The notes: generated by a model not told the origin, from the sequence alone. A DNA stretch of 64,000 nt from Opitutaceae bacterium (GCA_028284235.1 JANQSC010000057.1:1-64000); one strand, 5' to 3'. Positions 1 to 9,442 are shown, numbered from the stretch's first letter. Translations and numbers: made by a program.

Positions 1-20
1 TCCACCCTTTGCGTTCTTCC

Positions 21-50
21 AGGTGGAACGCGACGTCCCGGCGCGTTTTT
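21..50 (+). repeat. REP-like palindromic repeat, copy 1
   Basis: The stretch AGGTGGAACGCG followed by a short loop and GGCGCGTTTTT forms a 9 bp stem (27-35 with 39-47, one mismatch) around a 3 nt loop. A second copy with a perfect stem lies at 42986-43015, so this is a dispersed extragenic palindrome rather than a chance hairpin. The rest of 1-135 holds no gene that I can support. Confidence 0.6.
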
Positions 51-135
51 CTCCAACAGAGTGTAATAAACTCCGACATCAGAGTACACCAATCAAAGCA
101 AATTGTAGACGACCTCACTCCCATGTCGCGGCGTA

Positions 136-1653
136 TCAACGAGAAGCCGGATCACTCCTCACTCTTTCCTCCCGCCACTCTTCTAGGACCGCCTTTTCTT
201 CCTTGGTCGCGGCGCGATTGCAGATTCCGCGCGCTTGGGCGATTACCTTTCGGGCCGGTTCGATTTGCACCGTGAGCGCTCGCTCCCCGTTAACGCGAAG
301 CGAGAAGATCGCAGCGGATCCGCTCATGCAATACGAGACGTATCCAGAAACGCAATGACGCATCTTCCGTCCTTCCTCGTACAATTCCTCTCCGGTAGCC
401 AACTCGATCATCTCCCATTCGCCATTTGGACCCCCTTGCCAATCCCAGCCGCGCTTGGGCCAAGTCTTGTTCTGCCAAGGGCGGGCGAGTTCCTGATGGT
501 AGCGATTCGCTCGCTCCAGCGCTCTCGTCGGGGAACGCCCCTTCCACGTAAACCGTTTTCCACCTTCGCGACGGGCTTCGGTGTATTCATGAACTGCCCA
601 CGCGAGAACGTCGTCGCACTGCTCGTCGGTGAACTCCAACTCGAATTGGCTCAACCAAAGAACCGTTTCGCGCCAAAACGCCTCGAAACCGCTTTCGCTC
701 AACCGGACGTCCTCGGGATTGGTCGGATCCCAGACAAAAACCGCGTTGCCCGACAAACGCTCGTATACCCGTTGCGAACCGCCCAAGCGTTTTACTTCGG
801 CAAACAGAACCGCCCCGATACAATCTGTATCCGCAGGAACCTGATTTAAATGCTCGGTATAGCTGCGCGTCAGCTTCCACCCAAAGCGCTTCGCCGCTTG
901 CTTGAGACTGCCGCCCTGCCCCATGAGGATAAACCAAACGAGCCACTTCAATTGATCCGGATGACAGTCCTCCATGTTCATCCAAGCTGGATACAAGAAC
1001 CACGGCGTATCGTACTGCACAAACAAATGGCGCAATAAACCGACATGGCCGCCCTCCGCGTCCCAGGCATTCGGCTCGCGCAGCCAAAAGGGGGCGAACA
1101 AGCAAATCAGCTTCGCGAGATTCGGGCTTCCCACCTGCCGGCCCAGCGTCTCGATTGTCTTCAACCCCCGTTGGTCGCCAATCGATGTCAACAGCTCGTG
1201 TCGCAACGTCTCCGAGTCGGTCGCGTAGGAGCGAATCAACGCGACGTGCCGATAAAGCCGATCCTCCAAGGAGAGGCTGTTTTTACGATCGACGCCGCTC
1301 GCGGCTTCCTCGCGCTCTTCACCGTCAATTGTCTGCCTAATATCCTCCAAGTGCAGCTTCCAGAAGCTCGGAAGCAGCACCTCTTGCAAAAGAAGCTCCA
1401 ATCGGCGCGTTTCGACTTCGCTCGAATTTGCGAAGCCTCGATCCTCATTGAAGCACGCTTCGCAACAATCCCAGCCCGGAGTATACGTCCACGGGTCATA
1501 AGAGAAATCCGATTCGTAGTCCTCGAGCGACGCCAGATTCTCATCGATCCCCGTCAATTGGTCGCGCTCCCGAATGTAGCCGCGCTTCAGCGCGTCCGGA
1601 CCTAAGGGCCGATGCCAATTATAGACCTTTTTCCCGTCCTTGCGCTGCTTCAC
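136..1653 (-). CDS. PcfJ-like domain protein
   Basis: Function is unknown; PcfJ-domain proteins are named after a gene of enterococcal conjugative plasmids but occur widely on chromosomes. The family signature is in the C-terminal part: an M-R-H-C-V-S-x-Y segment, then a T-V-E/Q-I strand and a Q-A-R-G-x-C-N-R segment. The middle is rich in Trp and aromatic residues and has no signal peptide or membrane span. I place the start at a GTG (1653), because the longer ATG reading from 1752 runs through the heptamer repeat array at 1657-1691 and would add 33 residues encoded by that repeat and its flank. The gene is convergent with nothing and divergent from gdhA, with two heptamer arrays between them. 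Domain call is fairly sure; the start is not. Confidence 0.7.
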   Translation of the reverse strand: MKQRKDGKKVYNWHRPLGPDALKRGYIRERDQLTGIDENLASLEDYESDFSYDPWTYTPGWDCCEACFNEDRGFANSSEVETRRLELLLQEVLLPSFWKLHLEDIRQTIDGEEREEAASGVDRKNSLSLEDRLYRHVALIRSYATDSETLRHELLTSIGDQRGLKTIETLGRQVGSPNLAKLICLFAPFWLREPNAWDAEGGHVGLLRHLFVQYDTPWFLYPAWMNMEDCHPDQLKWLVWFILMGQGGSLKQAAKRFGWKLTRSYTEHLNQVPADTDCIGAVLFAEVKRLGGSQRVYERLSGNAVFVWDPTNPEDVRLSESGFEAFWRETVLWLSQFELEFTDEQCDDVLAWAVHEYTEARREGGKRFTWKGRSPTRALERANRYHQELARPWQNKTWPKRGWDWQGGPNGEWEMIELATGEELYEEGRKMRHCVSGYVSYCMSGSAAIFSLRVNGERALTVQIEPARKVIAQARGICNRAATKEEKAVLEEWREERVRSDPASR

Positions 1654-1656
1654 GGT

Positions 1657-1691
1657 AGTAAGGAGTGAAGAGCGAGGGGTGAAGAGTGAAG
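1657..1691 (-). repeat. Heptamer (NTTCACT) tandem array A
   Basis: On the minus strand the bases read as five consecutive 7-mers: CTTCACT, CTTCACC, CCTCGCT, CTTCACT, CCTTACT. Arrays B (1859) and C (15746) have the same unit, and A and B share nearly the same unit order. Confidence 0.7.
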
Positions 1692-1858
1692 GAAAAACGA
1701 AGGAGACCGACCGGCTTCCACCAGGGTTCCCAATCAACCCTCCCGCAATCAAGCCAGATCCATCCCCGTAATTTCTCAGTTGATACTTTGGAATAAAAAG
1801 CGAACAATCAAAGGTCCAAAACCCCCGCCCCGCTCCAGCGCCTACAACCCAGAACCCA

Positions 1859-1892
1859 TTTCACTCTTCACCCCTCACACTTCACTCTTCCT
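1859..1892 (+). repeat. Heptamer (NTTCACT) tandem array B
   Basis: Units TTTCACT, CTTCACC, CCTCACA, CTTCACT and a partial CTTCCT run straight into the ATG of gdhA. No SD sequence precedes that start, so the repeat fills the place of the ribosome binding region. Confidence 0.7.
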
Positions 1893-3248
1893 ATGGCCGT
1901 TTCCGATCACGTAGATTTTCCAACCTTCATGGAGGGCGTGAAAAAGCGCAATCCCGGGCAACTCGAATTCATCCAGGCAGTACAAGAGGTCGCCATGGAC
2001 ATATTCGATTTCATCGAAGACAAGGAGGCCTACCATAGCGCCCAGATTTTGCGGAGAATCGCCGAGCCGGACCGAGTGGTTTCCTTCCGCGTGTGCTGGG
2101 AGGACGACAACCACAACATCCGCGTGCAACGCGGCTATCGCGTCCAAAACAACAACGCCATCGGCCCATACAAAGGCGGCCTCCGCTTCCACCCAAGCGT
2201 AAACGAAAGCGTCCTCAAGTTCCTCGCCTTCGAACAGACTTTTAAAAACTCGCTCACTGGCCTGCCCATGGGTGGCGGCAAGGGCGGGGCCAACTTCAAC
2301 CCCAGAGGCAAGTCCGACGCAGAAGTCATGCGCTTCTGCCAGTCTTTCATGACCGAGCTCTACCGTCACATCGGTCCGGACATCGACGTCCCAGCGGGCG
2401 ACATCGGAGTTGGCGCTCGAGAAATTGGATACATGTTCGGCCAATACAAGCGCATCACCAACCGCTGGGAAGGCGTGCTCACCGGAAAGGGCCTCGAGTA
2501 CGGCGGCTCGCAAATGCGGCCCGAAGCCACCGGCTACGGAGCGGTCTACTTCCTGGAGAACATGCTCCACCACAAAAAGGACGCCATCGCCGGCAAAACC
2601 GCGGTCATCTCGGGATCCGGCAACGTCGCCTCCCACGCCGCCGAACAAATCGTCAAACAAGGCGGGAAAGTGCTCACCCTCTCCGACAGCGGCGGATTCG
2701 TGCATGACCCGGACGGGATTGACCAAGAGAAGATCGACTGGATCAAAGACCTTAAAACCAGCCGACGCGGTCGCATCTCCGAATACGCCGACGAATTCAC
2801 CGGCACCACCTACCACGAGGGCAAACGCCCATGGAACGTTCCCTGCGACCTCGCCCTGCCCTGCGCCACCCAAAACGAGCTGAACGAGCCGGAAGCCAAA
2901 GCGCTTGTCGACAACGGGGTGATCGCCGTTTCCGAAGGCGCCAACATGCCTACCACGCTCGACGGCGTACGCGTCTTCCACGACGCTAAGATCATGTACG
3001 GCCCGGGCAAAGCCGCCAATGCCGGTGGCGTCGCCGTTTCCGGCCTAGAGATGAGCCAAAACGCCGAGCGGATCAGTTGGAACCACGAACGCCTCGGAGC
3101 TATGCTCACCGAACTCATGGAGGGCATCCACAACAAATGCGTCGAGTACGGCGACCAAGGCGACGGCTACGTCGACTACGTCAAAGGCGCCAACATCGCC
3201 GGCTTCAAGAAAGTCGCCGATGCAATGCTCGCGTACGGAGTTGTGTGA
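1893..3248 (+). CDS. gdhA: NADP-type glutamate dehydrogenase
   Basis: It catalyses the reversible reductive amination of 2-oxoglutarate to glutamate in the cytoplasm, a main route of ammonium assimilation. At 451 residues it has the usual length of the hexameric bacterial enzyme. The substrate-binding P-Y-K-G-G-L-R-F-H-P segment (Lys94), the catalytic G-G-G-K-G-G segment (Lys130) and the P-A-G-D segment (Asp170) are intact, and a Rossmann motif G-S-G-N-V-A follows near residue 240. The ATG at 1893 directly follows a heptamer repeat array, with no SD. The gene stands alone and reads away from the PcfJ-like gene. NADP preference is assumed from the family type, not proved by the sequence. Confidence 0.95.
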   Translation: MAVSDHVDFPTFMEGVKKRNPGQLEFIQAVQEVAMDIFDFIEDKEAYHSAQILRRIAEPDRVVSFRVCWEDDNHNIRVQRGYRVQNNNAIGPYKGGLRFHPSVNESVLKFLAFEQTFKNSLTGLPMGGGKGGANFNPRGKSDAEVMRFCQSFMTELYRHIGPDIDVPAGDIGVGAREIGYMFGQYKRITNRWEGVLTGKGLEYGGSQMRPEATGYGAVYFLENMLHHKKDAIAGKTAVISGSGNVASHAAEQIVKQGGKVLTLSDSGGFVHDPDGIDQEKIDWIKDLKTSRRGRISEYADEFTGTTYHEGKRPWNVPCDLALPCATQNELNEPEAKALVDNGVIAVSEGANMPTTLDGVRVFHDAKIMYGPGKAANAGGVAVSGLEMSQNAERISWNHERLGAMLTELMEGIHNKCVEYGDQGDGYVDYVKGANIAGFKKVADAMLAYGVV

Positions 3249-3401
3249 GAAGGAGGGATAGAGAGATTGCGAGACCGAGCGATCTTTCATACGCTATAAT
3301 TGAAAATCCACCGAATCGCGGAGGCGCGCGAGCCGTCCGCTATTGATTCTTGTCTCCGTCGCGATTCCCGCCTATGCCATTGCCAGAAACCATATCGAGC
3401 T

Positions 3402-4682
3402 ATGCCCCTCTCGCCCCTTCGCCTCGTCGGAACCATCACGCTTATCCTCGCCCTCTGCCCCTTCGCCTGGTCAGCGCTCCACTCGCCTGGCGTCGATAGC
3501 GTCTCTGTCTCCGATACCGACTGGCCCTGGTGGCGAGGACCCAGCCGCGACGGTCACGCTCCTTCGCAATCGGTTCCGCTGCAATGGAGCGAAGACCAGA
3601 ACGTCGTCTGGAAAACCGACATTCCCGGCCGTGGTCACGCGTCCCCCGTCATTATTGGCGACCGAGTCTTCCTCGCGACCGCTGATGAAGGCAACCAGTC
3701 GCAACATCTGATTTGCATCGACAAACGCGACGGCGGAATCCGTTGGTCCACTCAAATCCATGAAGGTGGTTGGGAAGGGCGTATCCATGCCCGCAACACA
3801 CAAGCCTCCTCCACCGTCGCCAGCGACGGCGAACGCGTATTCACAGTCTTCATGCACGACAGCCATATCTGGCTTTCCGCCCTCGACTTCGAAGGCAAGA
3901 TTCTCTGGCAAAGGAAAGCAAGCGACTTCGCCTCCCACTGGGGCTACTCCACCTCGCCCGCGATCTACAAGAATCTAATAATCGTCGGCTCGGATCACAA
4001 AGAAGGCGGCAACCTCAGCGCCTTCGACCGAACAAGCGGCAATCTGGTCTGGAACACGCCCCGGCCCGCCATCCCCAATTACGCCTCTCCCGTCGTGCAC
4101 CACCTCGACGGCAAGGACCAACTGCTCGTTCCCGGATGCGAGCTCATGGCCAGCTACGATCCCAATAGTGGGAAAGAACTCTGGTCCACCGCAGCGACCA
4201 CCCGCGAAACCGTCGGCAGCGTCGTCACCGACGGTCGCAACGTATTCGCCAGCGGCGGGTATCCGAAAAATGAAACCAGCTGCATCACTGCAGACGGAAC
4301 CGCTCAAACCGTATGGACCAGCCCAATACGGGTCTACGCTCCGTCCATGATCGTTGTCGAGGGATTCCTGTACGCGGTCACCGACACCGGACTCGCCCAT
4401 TGCTGGAACGCCTCCAACGGCGAACTCATGTGGCGGGAGAAAGTGGGCGGCGACTTCAGCGCTTCACCGACATTGATTAACGGCAACTTAATTGTATCCA
4501 GCGAACAAGGAAAGACCATCGTGTTCAAAGCCAATCCGGAACGCTTCGAGCTGCTTGCCGAGAATCAGCTCGGCAACGAAATCTGGGCCTCGCCCGCCCT
4601 CAGCGAAGGGAAGCTCTATCTACGCGTCGCCCACACCGACGAGAATTCCCGCCGCGAAACGCTGTACTGCATCGGAAACTAG
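3402..4682 (+). CDS. Exported PQQ-like beta-propeller protein
   Basis: This is a secreted beta-propeller protein with BamB/PQQ-type blades; its job is probably protein binding or redox enzyme support in the periplasm rather than a known reaction. From the ATG at 3402 it begins with a signal peptide (basic start, hydrophobic stretch, cut near A-W-S-A). Repeats of the 'D-x-x-x-G-x-x-x-W' blade type follow, for example 'DKRDGGIRWS', 'DRTSGNLVWN' and 'DPNSGKELWS'. A longer reading from 3300 adds residues with no signal-peptide character, so I chose 3402. A possible -10 box TATAAT lies at 3295-3300, without a clear -35. It sits 29 bp before the DUF1592-type gene and likely forms an operon with it. 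Such propellers often accompany DUF1592/DUF1552 pairs in this phylum. Confidence 0.75.
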   Translation: MPLSPLRLVGTITLILALCPFAWSALHSPGVDSVSVSDTDWPWWRGPSRDGHAPSQSVPLQWSEDQNVVWKTDIPGRGHASPVIIGDRVFLATADEGNQSQHLICIDKRDGGIRWSTQIHEGGWEGRIHARNTQASSTVASDGERVFTVFMHDSHIWLSALDFEGKILWQRKASDFASHWGYSTSPAIYKNLIIVGSDHKEGGNLSAFDRTSGNLVWNTPRPAIPNYASPVVHHLDGKDQLLVPGCELMASYDPNSGKELWSTAATTRETVGSVVTDGRNVFASGGYPKNETSCITADGTAQTVWTSPIRVYAPSMIVVEGFLYAVTDTGLAHCWNASNGELMWREKVGGDFSASPTLINGNLIVSSEQGKTIVFKANPERFELLAENQLGNEIWASPALSEGKLYLRVAHTDENSRRETLYCIGN

Positions 4683-4711
4683 ATCGACGTCCGCCGACCC
4701 CAATCAACGCC

Positions 4712-7318
4712 ATGAACCGCCAGTCACACAGGTCTGCTTGCCCAGCGGCATTTTTTTTAGTGGTCACTTGCGGTATCCACTCTTTCGCTTCCGACGTCCC
4801 CGAATCGACCTTCCTGTTTCTCGAGAACCACTGCCTGGATTGCCACGATTCTTTCGAGCAAAAGGGAGGACTCGATTTAGAGTCTCTCCGCTTCGACCTA
4901 GGTGATCCGGATACAATGGCCACTTGGATAAAAGTCCACGACCGCGCTCGCGATGGTGAAATGCCGCCCAAGAAACGACGGCGCCCAAACAATGAGGAAT
5001 TAGCCGAGTTCACCGAATCGCTCGCCATTCCGATGATCGAGGCCGACCGCCAACGCATCGCCAACAACGGTCGCTCGAAGGTACGCAGACTGAATCGATT
5101 CGAGTACGAAAACACTCTGCAGCAAATCCTCGACGCGCCCTGGCTACTGGTTGCCGATCGACTGCCCGAGGACGGCACCGACCATCTGTACAATAAGATT
5201 GGCGAGCGTCTCGACGTCTCCCACGTGCAGATGGCCAAGTACCTGGAGACCGCCGAATACGCGATCCGAACCGCCGTCGCCACCGCCGCCCACCCTTCAA
5301 CTACACGTCGATACTACGCGCGTGAGGAAGAAGGTATGCAAAACTACATCCGCTATCGCCCGGGACAACAAGCGCCGACGCGGGCGGCGGTCCCCCTGTT
5401 GGGACTCACACCGCAGCCGGACGTCATTCGCGGAATTGAACCGATGACCGTTGGCGAATCCAACCCCGCCTTGCGCGAGCTGGAGGCGCTTGGATTCGTT
5501 TCCGGTACTTACACAGCCACTACGAAATACGATTTCAATCGAGTGGAAATCCCCATAGACGGCGACTACCGCATACGCCTCAAGACCTACACATACACCG
5601 CCGGACCCAACGGGCGGCGAGGTGGGCCCGACCACGGGCTCACCGGCGGCGACTCCAAATGGTGGCGACCCGACCGCAACGTCGCCTTCGCCGGAAAACG
5701 ATCCGAACCAGTCACGATTTACGCTCTTTCCGCCAGCCAGGACAGCAGGTGGCTGACCACATTCGACTCCTTTCCGGAGCCCAGCATCGCCGAACGCGTC
5801 GTCACACTCAAACACGGCGAACGCATCCGGCCCGACGCCGGCCGACTCGTGCGAACGCGGCCCGGATGGGACGGCAACCCCAACGCCACGCGAGAAGGCG
5901 TCCCTGGGTTCGCTTTGAACTGGCTCGAAGTCGAAGGTCCGCTCAGCGAAACCTGGCCGCCCGCCAGCTATCGCGCCGTTTTCGACGATCTTCCGTTTTC
6001 AGTCGACGAAAACAAGACGCTCACCGTCACCACGGAAAATCCGGACAAAGACGCTCGCCACTTGTTGAAGCGATTTCTTGAGTCGTCCTCCCCAAACTCG
6101 TCGCGAAAGAATACGAATATTGAATCCTACTATCGTATCTATAAACGCGCTACGGAACTAGGCATTCCTTTTACCGACGCCATGATCGCCGCGTTCGCTT
6201 CCGTCCTTTGCTCGCCAGACTTTCTCTACTTCGAGTCGAAAGCGGGTCGACTCGACCACAGAGCGATCGCCTCTCGGCTCGCGTACTTCCTTTGGAACAG
6301 CCCGCCAGACGGGCAGCTCCTCTCCAATCGCAACCTGCGCAAACCCGACGTCCGAGTCCAGGAAGCCGAACGAATGCTCCTCGATCCCAAGTCGGATCGA
6401 TTCGTCAACGCCTTTCTCGACTACTGGCTCGATTTGCGGGAAATCAACGCCAACACTCCAGACGCGATCTTGTATCCAGAATATTATCTCGACGACCAAC
6501 TCACCGAGGCGTCTCTTTTAGAAACGCGCCTCTTCTTCAAGGAACTCGTCGAACAAGACCTTCCCATTCGCAATCTCGTCGACTCCGATTTCACATTCGT
6601 CAACGAACGCCTAGCCCGGCATTACGGCCTGGAGCCCACCGAAGGGGTCCAGTTGCGCCGAGTCGCCCTTCCCGAGAATTCCGTTCGCGGCGGAGTTCTG
6701 ACCCAGGCCAGCATTCTCCGTGTCACCGCCAACGGCACGACGACTTCCCCGGTCGTCCGAGGCGCGTGGGTTGTGGAGCGGATTCTTGGCTTGGAAGTGC
6801 CTCCGCCACCGTCCGGAGTCTCCGCAGTCGAACCCGATACCCGCGGCGCCACGACGATTCGGGAACAACTCGACAAGCATCGCGAAATCGAGTCGTGCAA
6901 CGCCTGTCACCAGAAAATCGATCCACCGGGATTCGCCCTGGAGAGCTTTGACGTGGCCGGAGGCTGGAGGGATCGCTACCGGGCGAACGGCGATATCGGC
7001 GAACCCGTCAAAGGTCTCGGGAAAAACGGGCACGCATTCGAATTCCGACTCGCCGAACCCGTCGATCCTGCAGGAACGCTCTCAGACGGACGCGCCTTCA
7101 AAGACATCCAAGAGCTGAAAGCGCTGCTCCTCGAGGACGAACGCGTGATCGCCCGCAATTTCGTCACGCAACTCATCGTCTACGCGACCGGCGCCCCCGT
7201 CTCTTTCAGCGACCGGGCTGCCGTCGAAGCGATTCTAGACAGAAGCGAAGCAACGGCCTTCGGAACGCGACAGTTGATTCACGAAGTGATTAGAAGTGAC
7301 ATTTTCCAAATAAAGTAG
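4712..7318 (+). CDS. DUF1592-family exported cytochrome c protein
   Basis: A large PVC-group protein of unknown reaction, thought to act in periplasmic redox or polymer breakdown. After a signal peptide (about residues 1-27) comes a Planctomycete-type cytochrome c domain with a C-x-x-C-H heme site at residues 41-45. The DUF1587, DUF1595, DUF1592, DUF1588 and DUF1585 segments then follow in the family order. A beta-rich carbohydrate-binding-like segment lies around residues 235-330 ('IDGDYRIRLKTYTY'). A second C-x-x-C-H at residues 729-733 is in the DUF1588 region ('CNACHQKIDPPGFALE'). At 868 residues it has the normal length. It is followed 30 bp later by its usual partner, a DUF1552 protein. 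Family membership is sure; the substrate is unknown. Confidence 0.9.
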   Translation: MNRQSHRSACPAAFFLVVTCGIHSFASDVPESTFLFLENHCLDCHDSFEQKGGLDLESLRFDLGDPDTMATWIKVHDRARDGEMPPKKRRRPNNEELAEFTESLAIPMIEADRQRIANNGRSKVRRLNRFEYENTLQQILDAPWLLVADRLPEDGTDHLYNKIGERLDVSHVQMAKYLETAEYAIRTAVATAAHPSTTRRYYAREEEGMQNYIRYRPGQQAPTRAAVPLLGLTPQPDVIRGIEPMTVGESNPALRELEALGFVSGTYTATTKYDFNRVEIPIDGDYRIRLKTYTYTAGPNGRRGGPDHGLTGGDSKWWRPDRNVAFAGKRSEPVTIYALSASQDSRWLTTFDSFPEPSIAERVVTLKHGERIRPDAGRLVRTRPGWDGNPNATREGVPGFALNWLEVEGPLSETWPPASYRAVFDDLPFSVDENKTLTVTTENPDKDARHLLKRFLESSSPNSSRKNTNIESYYRIYKRATELGIPFTDAMIAAFASVLCSPDFLYFESKAGRLDHRAIASRLAYFLWNSPPDGQLLSNRNLRKPDVRVQEAERMLLDPKSDRFVNAFLDYWLDLREINANTPDAILYPEYYLDDQLTEASLLETRLFFKELVEQDLPIRNLVDSDFTFVNERLARHYGLEPTEGVQLRRVALPENSVRGGVLTQASILRVTANGTTTSPVVRGAWVVERILGLEVPPPPSGVSAVEPDTRGATTIREQLDKHREIESCNACHQKIDPPGFALESFDVAGGWRDRYRANGDIGEPVKGLGKNGHAFEFRLAEPVDPAGTLSDGRAFKDIQELKALLLEDERVIARNFVTQLIVYATGAPVSFSDRAAVEAILDRSEATAFGTRQLIHEVIRSDIFQIK

Positions 7319-7348
7319 CAATCTGCCCTACGCATCACCCCCGATCGA

Positions 7349-8665
7349 ATGAACATCCTCTCGTCAGATCGCCGCATCACCCGACGCCAGCTCTTGCGTG
7401 GAGCCGGTGTCGCCATGGCCCTTCCGTTCCTCGAGGCGATGACGCCTCCCTTTACCCAAAAGCTGTTTGGCGCCACAACGAGCGAGAAAACGCCGAGGCG
7501 GATGCTAGCCATATGCAACAATCTTGGCGTCCTGCCCGATCGGTTCTTTCCCAATCAAGGCGGCCGTGACTATACTCTCTCTCCCTACTTGTCTGAAATC
7601 GCCTCCCACCGATCGGATTTCACCGTGCTCAGCGGCGTCTCGCACCCCGGGGTCGATGGGTCGCATTCCTCCGACATCTCTTTCCTAACCGCCGCGCCGC
7701 ATCCCGGAGGCGGCGGATTCCGCAACACCATCTCGCTCGATCAATTCATCGCGCGAGAGATTGGCCACTTGACGCGCTTTCCCTCCCTCACGCTTGGCGT
7801 CAATGCCAAACCTGGGAAACGCAGCCTGTCCTGGACCGACGCCGGCGTCCTCATCCCCTGCGAAAACAAGGCGTCGAACGTATACAAACAGCTTTTCCTT
7901 CAAGGCTCTCCAGACGAAGTGGAGAATCAAATCCGCAAACTGAACCTCGGCGAGAGCATTATGGATACAATCGCCGACCAGTCGAAATCCTTGAATCGAC
8001 GCCTCGGCCCCAGCGACCGGGACCGTATGGATCAATACACTACAGCCGTCCGCGAAGTCGAAAACCGAATGGCCCTGGCGCGGGAATGGGAACGTCTTCC
8101 AAAACCCGCTCCGCCTCAAGAAATGCCCGAAGACCCGACCAGCGACCAGCAGTACATGGAAAAGACGCGTCTCATGTACCAAATGGCCCGGCTCGCCTTC
8201 GAGACCGACTCCACTCGCAGCATCACCCTGCTACTCGACAGCAACAATTCGCCGACGATCGACGTGCCTGGCGCGGAAATCTCCGACCGCTATCACAGCC
8301 TGTCGCACCACGGTAGGAATGAGAAGAAACTCGCCCAGCTCGACGCCATCGACCGTTCCCACATGAAGCTAATCGGGGAACTCCTCGACGACTTGAAAGC
8401 GTCGCCCGACCCCGACCGCAGCCTGCTCGAAAGCTCCCTCGTCCTCTACGGAAGCAACTTTGGCGACGCCAGCAAGCACACCACCGACAACATGCCCATC
8501 CTCGTGGCCGGCGGTAGCCTGCGCCACGGACAGCACCTCGCCTTCGACCGAGACAACAACTACCCGCTACCGAATCTATTTGTGAGCATGCTTCAGGCCA
8601 TGGAGATCGAAACCGATCAATTCGCCTCCGCGACCGGGACGATGAGAGGCCTCGATCTGCGATGA
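7349..8665 (+). CDS. DUF1552 protein with Tat signal
   Basis: Members of this family are almost always encoded beside DUF1592-type proteins; no reaction has been assigned. The N-terminus has a twin-arginine export signal, 'RRITRRQLLRGAGVAMALPF', so the protein is probably exported folded and may carry a cofactor. The rest matches the DUF1552 core, with the 'GVSHPGVDGSHSSDISFLT' region near residue 100 and the 'YHSLSHHGRNEKKLAQL' region near residue 315. Its start lies 30 bp after the DUF1592-type gene and its stop 16 bp before the next gene, consistent with one operon. No other function is evident. Confidence 0.88.
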   Translation: MNILSSDRRITRRQLLRGAGVAMALPFLEAMTPPFTQKLFGATTSEKTPRRMLAICNNLGVLPDRFFPNQGGRDYTLSPYLSEIASHRSDFTVLSGVSHPGVDGSHSSDISFLTAAPHPGGGGFRNTISLDQFIAREIGHLTRFPSLTLGVNAKPGKRSLSWTDAGVLIPCENKASNVYKQLFLQGSPDEVENQIRKLNLGESIMDTIADQSKSLNRRLGPSDRDRMDQYTTAVREVENRMALAREWERLPKPAPPQEMPEDPTSDQQYMEKTRLMYQMARLAFETDSTRSITLLLDSNNSPTIDVPGAEISDRYHSLSHHGRNEKKLAQLDAIDRSHMKLIGELLDDLKASPDPDRSLLESSLVLYGSNFGDASKHTTDNMPILVAGGSLRHGQHLAFDRDNNYPLPNLFVSMLQAMEIETDQFASATGTMRGLDLR

Positions 8666-8681
8666 TCCCTGTTTCCCACGT

Positions 8682-9128
8682 ATGAGTTCGCCCGCGCCCG
8701 TCGAATCCTCCCAATCTCGAGTGTCCGCCAAACGAACCACACTGCTCTTAACGCTCCTGGCCCTAGTGCTGATCGCCATTGTCTGGTTCGGCGTCTACAT
8801 GGCCGAGACGATAGGTCGAGACTCGCCGCTATCCGTAGCGCTCGCTGCGGTCGCAATTGTCTCCTTTTTATCGCTCTTGCGTATTCAGAAATCAGACGCG
8901 AACGCGGCGCTTTTCACTGAAGCCTCGATGCGATCGGCGATCGCGGGATCAATCGTCATCGAGTACCTAACACTCATCGCCTTGGTCGCTTTTTTCCGAG
9001 AAGCTCCCGACGAGATTCATCCCGTCACCCAGATGATGATCAACAATTTCACCACGATCGTCGGAATCGTCATCGCTTTCTACTTCGGATCCAGCGCCTA
9101 TATTCAATCGCGCAAGAAGGACCAGTAG
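8682..9128 (+). CDS. Small membrane protein of unknown function
   Basis: I do not recognise this 148-residue protein. It has four likely membrane segments (about residues 20-42, 50-66, 86-107 and 122-141) and a charged C-terminus ending in Arg/Lys. There is no signal peptide of the cleaved type and no catalytic motif. It begins 16 bp after the DUF1552 gene and reads the same way, so it is probably the last gene of the propeller-DUF1592-DUF1552 operon. It could anchor or assist those exported proteins, but this is a guess from position only. The MITE is inserted 8 bp after its stop codon. Confidence 0.65.
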   Translation: MSSPAPVESSQSRVSAKRTTLLLTLLALVLIAIVWFGVYMAETIGRDSPLSVALAAVAIVSFLSLLRIQKSDANAALFTEASMRSAIAGSIVIEYLTLIALVAFFREAPDEIHPVTQMMINNFTTIVGIVIAFYFGSSAYIQSRKKDQ

Positions 9129-9136
9129 CCCTTTAA

Positions 9137-9404
9137 GAGACTGTCTAATAAATCCGAATATGCGTCGCAGCTGGCATTTTTCGCATTTGGCGCGGCGCCA
9201 ATGCCCGTAGGGCCTTGGCCCTCGGCGGCAACGCCGCCAAGCGCGAAAAAGGACGCTGCCCCGAAGGGTTCGCCCCCAGATAGGCCTGGCGCGGCGTTGC
9301 GCGCATTGGGGATAGCCATTCCATGGATACCCCGCAATGCGCCCGTCTTGCGGCAGGCCTATCTGGGCACGAACGACACATATTCCGATTTATTAGACAG
9401 TCTC
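9137..9404. mobile_element. 268 bp MITE with TAA target duplication
   Basis: The ends are 26 nt inverted repeats beginning GAGACTGTCTAATAAATC; left 9137-9162 and right 9379-9404 differ at one base. The trinucleotide TAA flanks both ends (9134-9136 and 9405-9407), as expected of a target duplication of IS5-type (ISL2/IS427/IS1031-like) transposition. Inside there is no transposase gene, only GC-rich sequence with a second, inner inverted repeat (CAGATAGGCCTG near 9289 and its complement near 9355). It lies between the end of the membrane-protein gene and the terminator of the TonB receptor gene. The family assignment rests on the TIR and TSD only. Confidence 0.85.
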
Positions 9405-9416
9405 TAAGCCAATAAA

Positions 9417-9442
9417 GCCCTGCGACGATAACGCCGCAGGGC
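9417..9442 (-). terminator. Intrinsic terminator of the TonB receptor gene
   Basis: An 8 bp stem GCCCTGCG/CGCAGGGC encloses a 10 nt loop. Read on the minus strand it is followed by TTTATT, and it lies 26 bp after the receptor stop codon. The plus-strand side is followed by CTCTCTTT, so weak action in the other direction is possible. Confidence 0.7.

Noticed and set aside
1654-1752. Longer N-terminus of the PcfJ-like protein from ATG 1752
   Set aside because: The added residues are encoded by the heptamer repeat and its flank, so I prefer the GTG at 1653, although this is not certain.
1875-2981. Long minus-strand open frame opposite gdhA
   Set aside because: A codon-composition shadow of gdhA in the antisense frame, without domain or start signal.
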